Source: an uncultured bacterium (lineage in GTDB: Bacteria; Bacillota; Clostridia; Lachnospirales; Lachnospiraceae). Taken from it: a stretch of 64,000 nucleotides of DNA. Each line of letters opens with the position of its first letter. Within the stretch, counting starts at the first letter, position 1. The stretch is from positions 10,267-74,266 of the forward strand of contig CAJMON010000004.1 in the NCBI GenBank assembly GCA_905214955.1. Reading direction: 5' to 3'. Under the pieces are notes generated by a model. That model saw only the letters and a list, made by a program, of their open reading frames with translations. It made no database searches and was not told the origin of the DNA. The position numbers were made by a program, and so were the translations under genes. This document shows positions 61,950 to 64,000 of the stretch, in pieces.

Positions 61950-63946
61950 TCTTCTATCTCCTGTATCTGCTTCTTTAACAGAATCATCTGATCCCGCAGT
62001 CTGGCTGCCTCTTCAAAGTTCAGCTCTGCCGCTGCCTGCTTCATCTTCTTCTGAACCTCTGCAGCTGCTTTTTCCAGCTCTGTCCTGCTCATGGACTCCG
62101 GATCTTTTTCAAATATTTCTGGCTCTTCCTCGGTTTCTTTGGAAATGCTGATCAGATCCCGCACTGCTTTTTTGATGGTCTGTGGGGTAATGCCATGTTC
62201 TTTGTTGTAAGCCTCCTGGATTTCCCGGCGCCGCATGGTCTCATCAATGGCCAGCCGCATGGAATCCGTCATATTGTCTGCATACATAATGACATGGCCT
62301 TCTGCATTCCGCGCCGCACGTCCGATCGTCTGTACAAGGGAGGTCTCTGAACGCAGAAATCCTTCTTTGTCTGCATCCAGAATCGCCACCAGGGAAATCT
62401 CTGGAATGTCCAGTCCCTCTCTTAGAAGATTGATGCCCACCAGAACATCAAAGACATTCAGGCGCATATCCCGGATAATTTCTGTCCGCTCCAGCGTGTC
62501 AATGTCAGAATGAAGGTACCGTACCCGGATGCCAATTTCCCGCATATAATCTGTCAGGTCTTCCGCCATCCGCTTGGTCAGCGTGGTGATCAGGACTTTG
62601 TTTCCTTTTTCAATTTCTTTGTTGACTTCTCCTACCAGATCATCAATCTGACCATCCACAGGCCGCACTTCCACCATGGGATCCAGCAGTCCGGTGGGAC
62701 GGATGATCTGCTCTGCCCGGAGAAGCTCATGCTCTTCTTCATACTCTCCTGGCGTTGCGGAAACAAAGAGCACTTGGTCAATCTTGCTTTCAAACTCTTC
62801 AAAATTCAGCGGCCGGTTGTCCTTTGCCGAGGGCAGACGGAAGCCGTAATCCACCAGGGTGGTTTTTCTGGACTGATCTCCTGCGTACATTCCCCGGATC
62901 TGGGGAATGGTCTTATGGGACTCATCAATCATCAGCAGAAATTCATCCGGAAAATAATCCAACAAAGTGTGTGGCGGCGCTCCCGGTTCCAGCCCTGCCA
63001 GATGCCTGGAATAGTTTTCAATGCCGGAACAAAAACCGGTTTCCCGCATCATCTCGATATCAAAATTTGTCCGCTCCGCAATTCTCTGGGCCTCCAACAG
63101 CTTGTCCTCGCTCTTGAACCATTTCACCCGCTCTTCCAGTTCTTCTTCAATGGCTTTGGCTGCCTCTTTGATCTTTTCCATAGGCACCACATAGTGGGAG
63201 GCCGGGAAAATTGCCACATGCTGCAGAGTGTTTTTGGCTGCTCCTGTTAGCACGTCAATCTCTGAAATCCGGTCAATCTCGTCTCCAAAAAATTCTACCC
63301 GCACTGCAGTATCCGTATTCATGGCCGGGAAAATTTCCAGCACATCTCCTCGTACCCGGAAAGTGCCTCTGTGAAAATCCATATCATTCCGGTCGTACTG
63401 AATGTCAATCAGACGGCGCATGACTTCATCCCGGTCTTTTTCCTGCCCCGGTCTTAAGGAAATTACCATGTTTTTGTAGTCCACCGGGCTGCCCAGACCG
63501 TAAATACAGGACACACTGGCCACGATGATCACGTCCTGACGCTCCGCCAGCGCTGTGGTGGCAGAAAGGCGTAGCTTATCAATCTCATCATTGATGGAGG
63601 AGTCTTTGGCAATATAGGTGTCTGAGGATGGCACATAAGCCTCCGGCTGATAATAGTCGTAATAGGAGACAAAATATTCCACTGCGTTTTCCGGGAAGAA
63701 TTCCTTAAACTCACCGTACAGCTGAGCCGCAAGTGTTTTATTGTGCGCAAGTACCAAAGTTGGCTTATTAAGCTGGGCGATGACGTTCGCCATGGTGAAG
63801 GTCTTACCGGAACCGGTCACACCCAGCAAAGTCTCGAACTGGTTGCCTTCTTTGAAGCCTTTGACCAATTTCTCGATGGCCTGTGGCTGATCACCGGTAG
63901 GTTGGTATTCGGAGTGAAGTTTGAAGATTTGTTGTGAATTCTGCAC
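61946..63946 (-). CDS. uvrB: Excinuclease ABC subunit B
   Basis: 666 residues from a GTG at 63946, with AGGAGGTG 6 bases upstream. Helicase core with Walker A GVTGSGKTFTM, the beta-hairpin region YYDYYQPEAYVPSSDTYIAK, DESHKTIPQIRGMY, and the C-terminal UVR motif (about 625-660, ELNFEEAARLRDQMILLKKQ) that binds UvrC. It verifies damage and positions UvrC for incision. First gene of a uvrB-uvrA-regulator run. The upstream 54 bases at the window edge show no convincing promoter. Confidence 0.97.
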   Translation of the reverse strand: MQNSQQIFKLHSEYQPTGDQPQAIEKLVKGFKEGNQFETLLGVTGSGKTFTMANVIAQLNKPTLVLAHNKTLAAQLYGEFKEFFPENAVEYFVSYYDYYQPEAYVPSSDTYIAKDSSINDEIDKLRLSATTALAERQDVIIVASVSCIYGLGSPVDYKNMVISLRPGQEKDRDEVMRRLIDIQYDRNDMDFHRGTFRVRGDVLEIFPAMNTDTAVRVEFFGDEIDRISEIDVLTGAAKNTLQHVAIFPASHYVVPMEKIKEAAKAIEEELEERVKWFKSEDKLLEAQRIAERTNFDIEMMRETGFCSGIENYSRHLAGLEPGAPPHTLLDYFPDEFLLMIDESHKTIPQIRGMYAGDQSRKTTLVDYGFRLPSAKDNRPLNFEEFESKIDQVLFVSATPGEYEEEHELLRAEQIIRPTGLLDPMVEVRPVDGQIDDLVGEVNKEIEKGNKVLITTLTKRMAEDLTDYMREIGIRVRYLHSDIDTLERTEIIRDMRLNVFDVLVGINLLREGLDIPEISLVAILDADKEGFLRSETSLVQTIGRAARNAEGHVIMYADNMTDSMRLAIDETMRRREIQEAYNKEHGITPQTIKKAVRDLISISKETEEEPEIFEKDPESMSRTELEKAAAEVQKKMKQAAAELNFEEAARLRDQMILLKKQIQEIEE

Positions 63947-64000
63947 AAAAGCACCTCCTGGTTTTTATATCAAAAAAGTTCGTCTATCAGTCAGAAATTC

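Noticed and set aside
63947..64000. Possible LexA box before uvrB (CGAAC followed by TTTTTTGATA on the minus strand)
   Set aside because: Only one half-site is recognisable; the second half does not give GTTC. Window edge prevents a better look.
1..64000. CRISPR array, tRNA or rRNA genes, insertion sequence genes
   Set aside because: No regularly spaced repeats, no clover-leaf or rRNA stretches, and no transposase reading frames were noticed on either strand.

Overview
The window reads as chromosomal DNA of a Gram-positive gut Clostridia member, most likely a Lachnospiraceae species of the Blautia type. The basis is moderate GC content, an HPr with both His15 and Ser46, CdaA/CdaR, RecD2, MreB, glucan/choline-binding-style GW-YYF repeats on secreted wall enzymes, and AGGAGG-type ribosome binding sites. 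The genus is an inference. I see no rRNA, tRNA, transposase gene, phage gene or CRISPR array.

Positions 1-43.9 kb, minus strand: one very large surface-polysaccharide locus, read from a wall amidase (43.9 kb) down to the window edge. It holds a polyprenyl-phosphate sugar-1-phosphate transferase (38.1 kb) that can start the chain. About ten GT2 proteins and two GT4 modules can extend it. UDP-galactopyranose mutase and a GlfT2-like galactofuranosyltransferase point to galactofuranose. UDP-GlcNAc 2-epimerase and the first codons of a glucose-1-phosphate cytidylyltransferase point to ManNAc and a CDP-sugar. There are two complete ABC-2 polysaccharide exporters: a short one (31.0-32.6 kb) beside the galactofuranose genes, and a long one (4.0-6.2 kb) whose ATPase has a Wzt-type C-terminal domain. 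The long one is followed by a 1137-residue methyltransferase/coiled-coil/GT4/GT2 fusion that looks like a chain terminator and length ruler. Three DPM1-like polyprenyl-phosphate-sugar synthases, a GacJ-like DUF2304 protein and several polytopic GT-C-like proteins suggest side groups added outside the membrane. Three polysaccharide-pyruvyl-transferase domains and two FrhB-type flavin/Fe-S domains form a redox-linked module of unknown chemistry at 18.9-29.1 kb.

Internal promoters divide the locus into blocks: before the amidase, before 35.9 kb, before 22.3 kb and, after an intrinsic terminator, before 11.5 kb. A 150-bp MITE-like palindrome lies at 36.0 kb.

Positions 44.2-46.2 kb, plus strand: a divergently transcribed secreted L,D-transpeptidase carries the same kind of repeats as the amidase, and ends at a strong bidirectional terminator.

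Positions 46.4-54.5 kb, minus strand: housekeeping genes mreB, recD2, comFC, two membrane proteins, cdaA, cdaR and ptsH in close series. The 761-bp gap upstream of mreB holds hairpin repeats in the mreB leader, a candidate plus-strand small RNA, one of two copies of a 155-bp structured repeat (the other lies between amidase and L,D-transpeptidase), and a terminator. Positions 55.3-64.0 kb, minus strand: an alpha-L-rhamnosidase, an AraC-type regulator, uvrA and uvrB.
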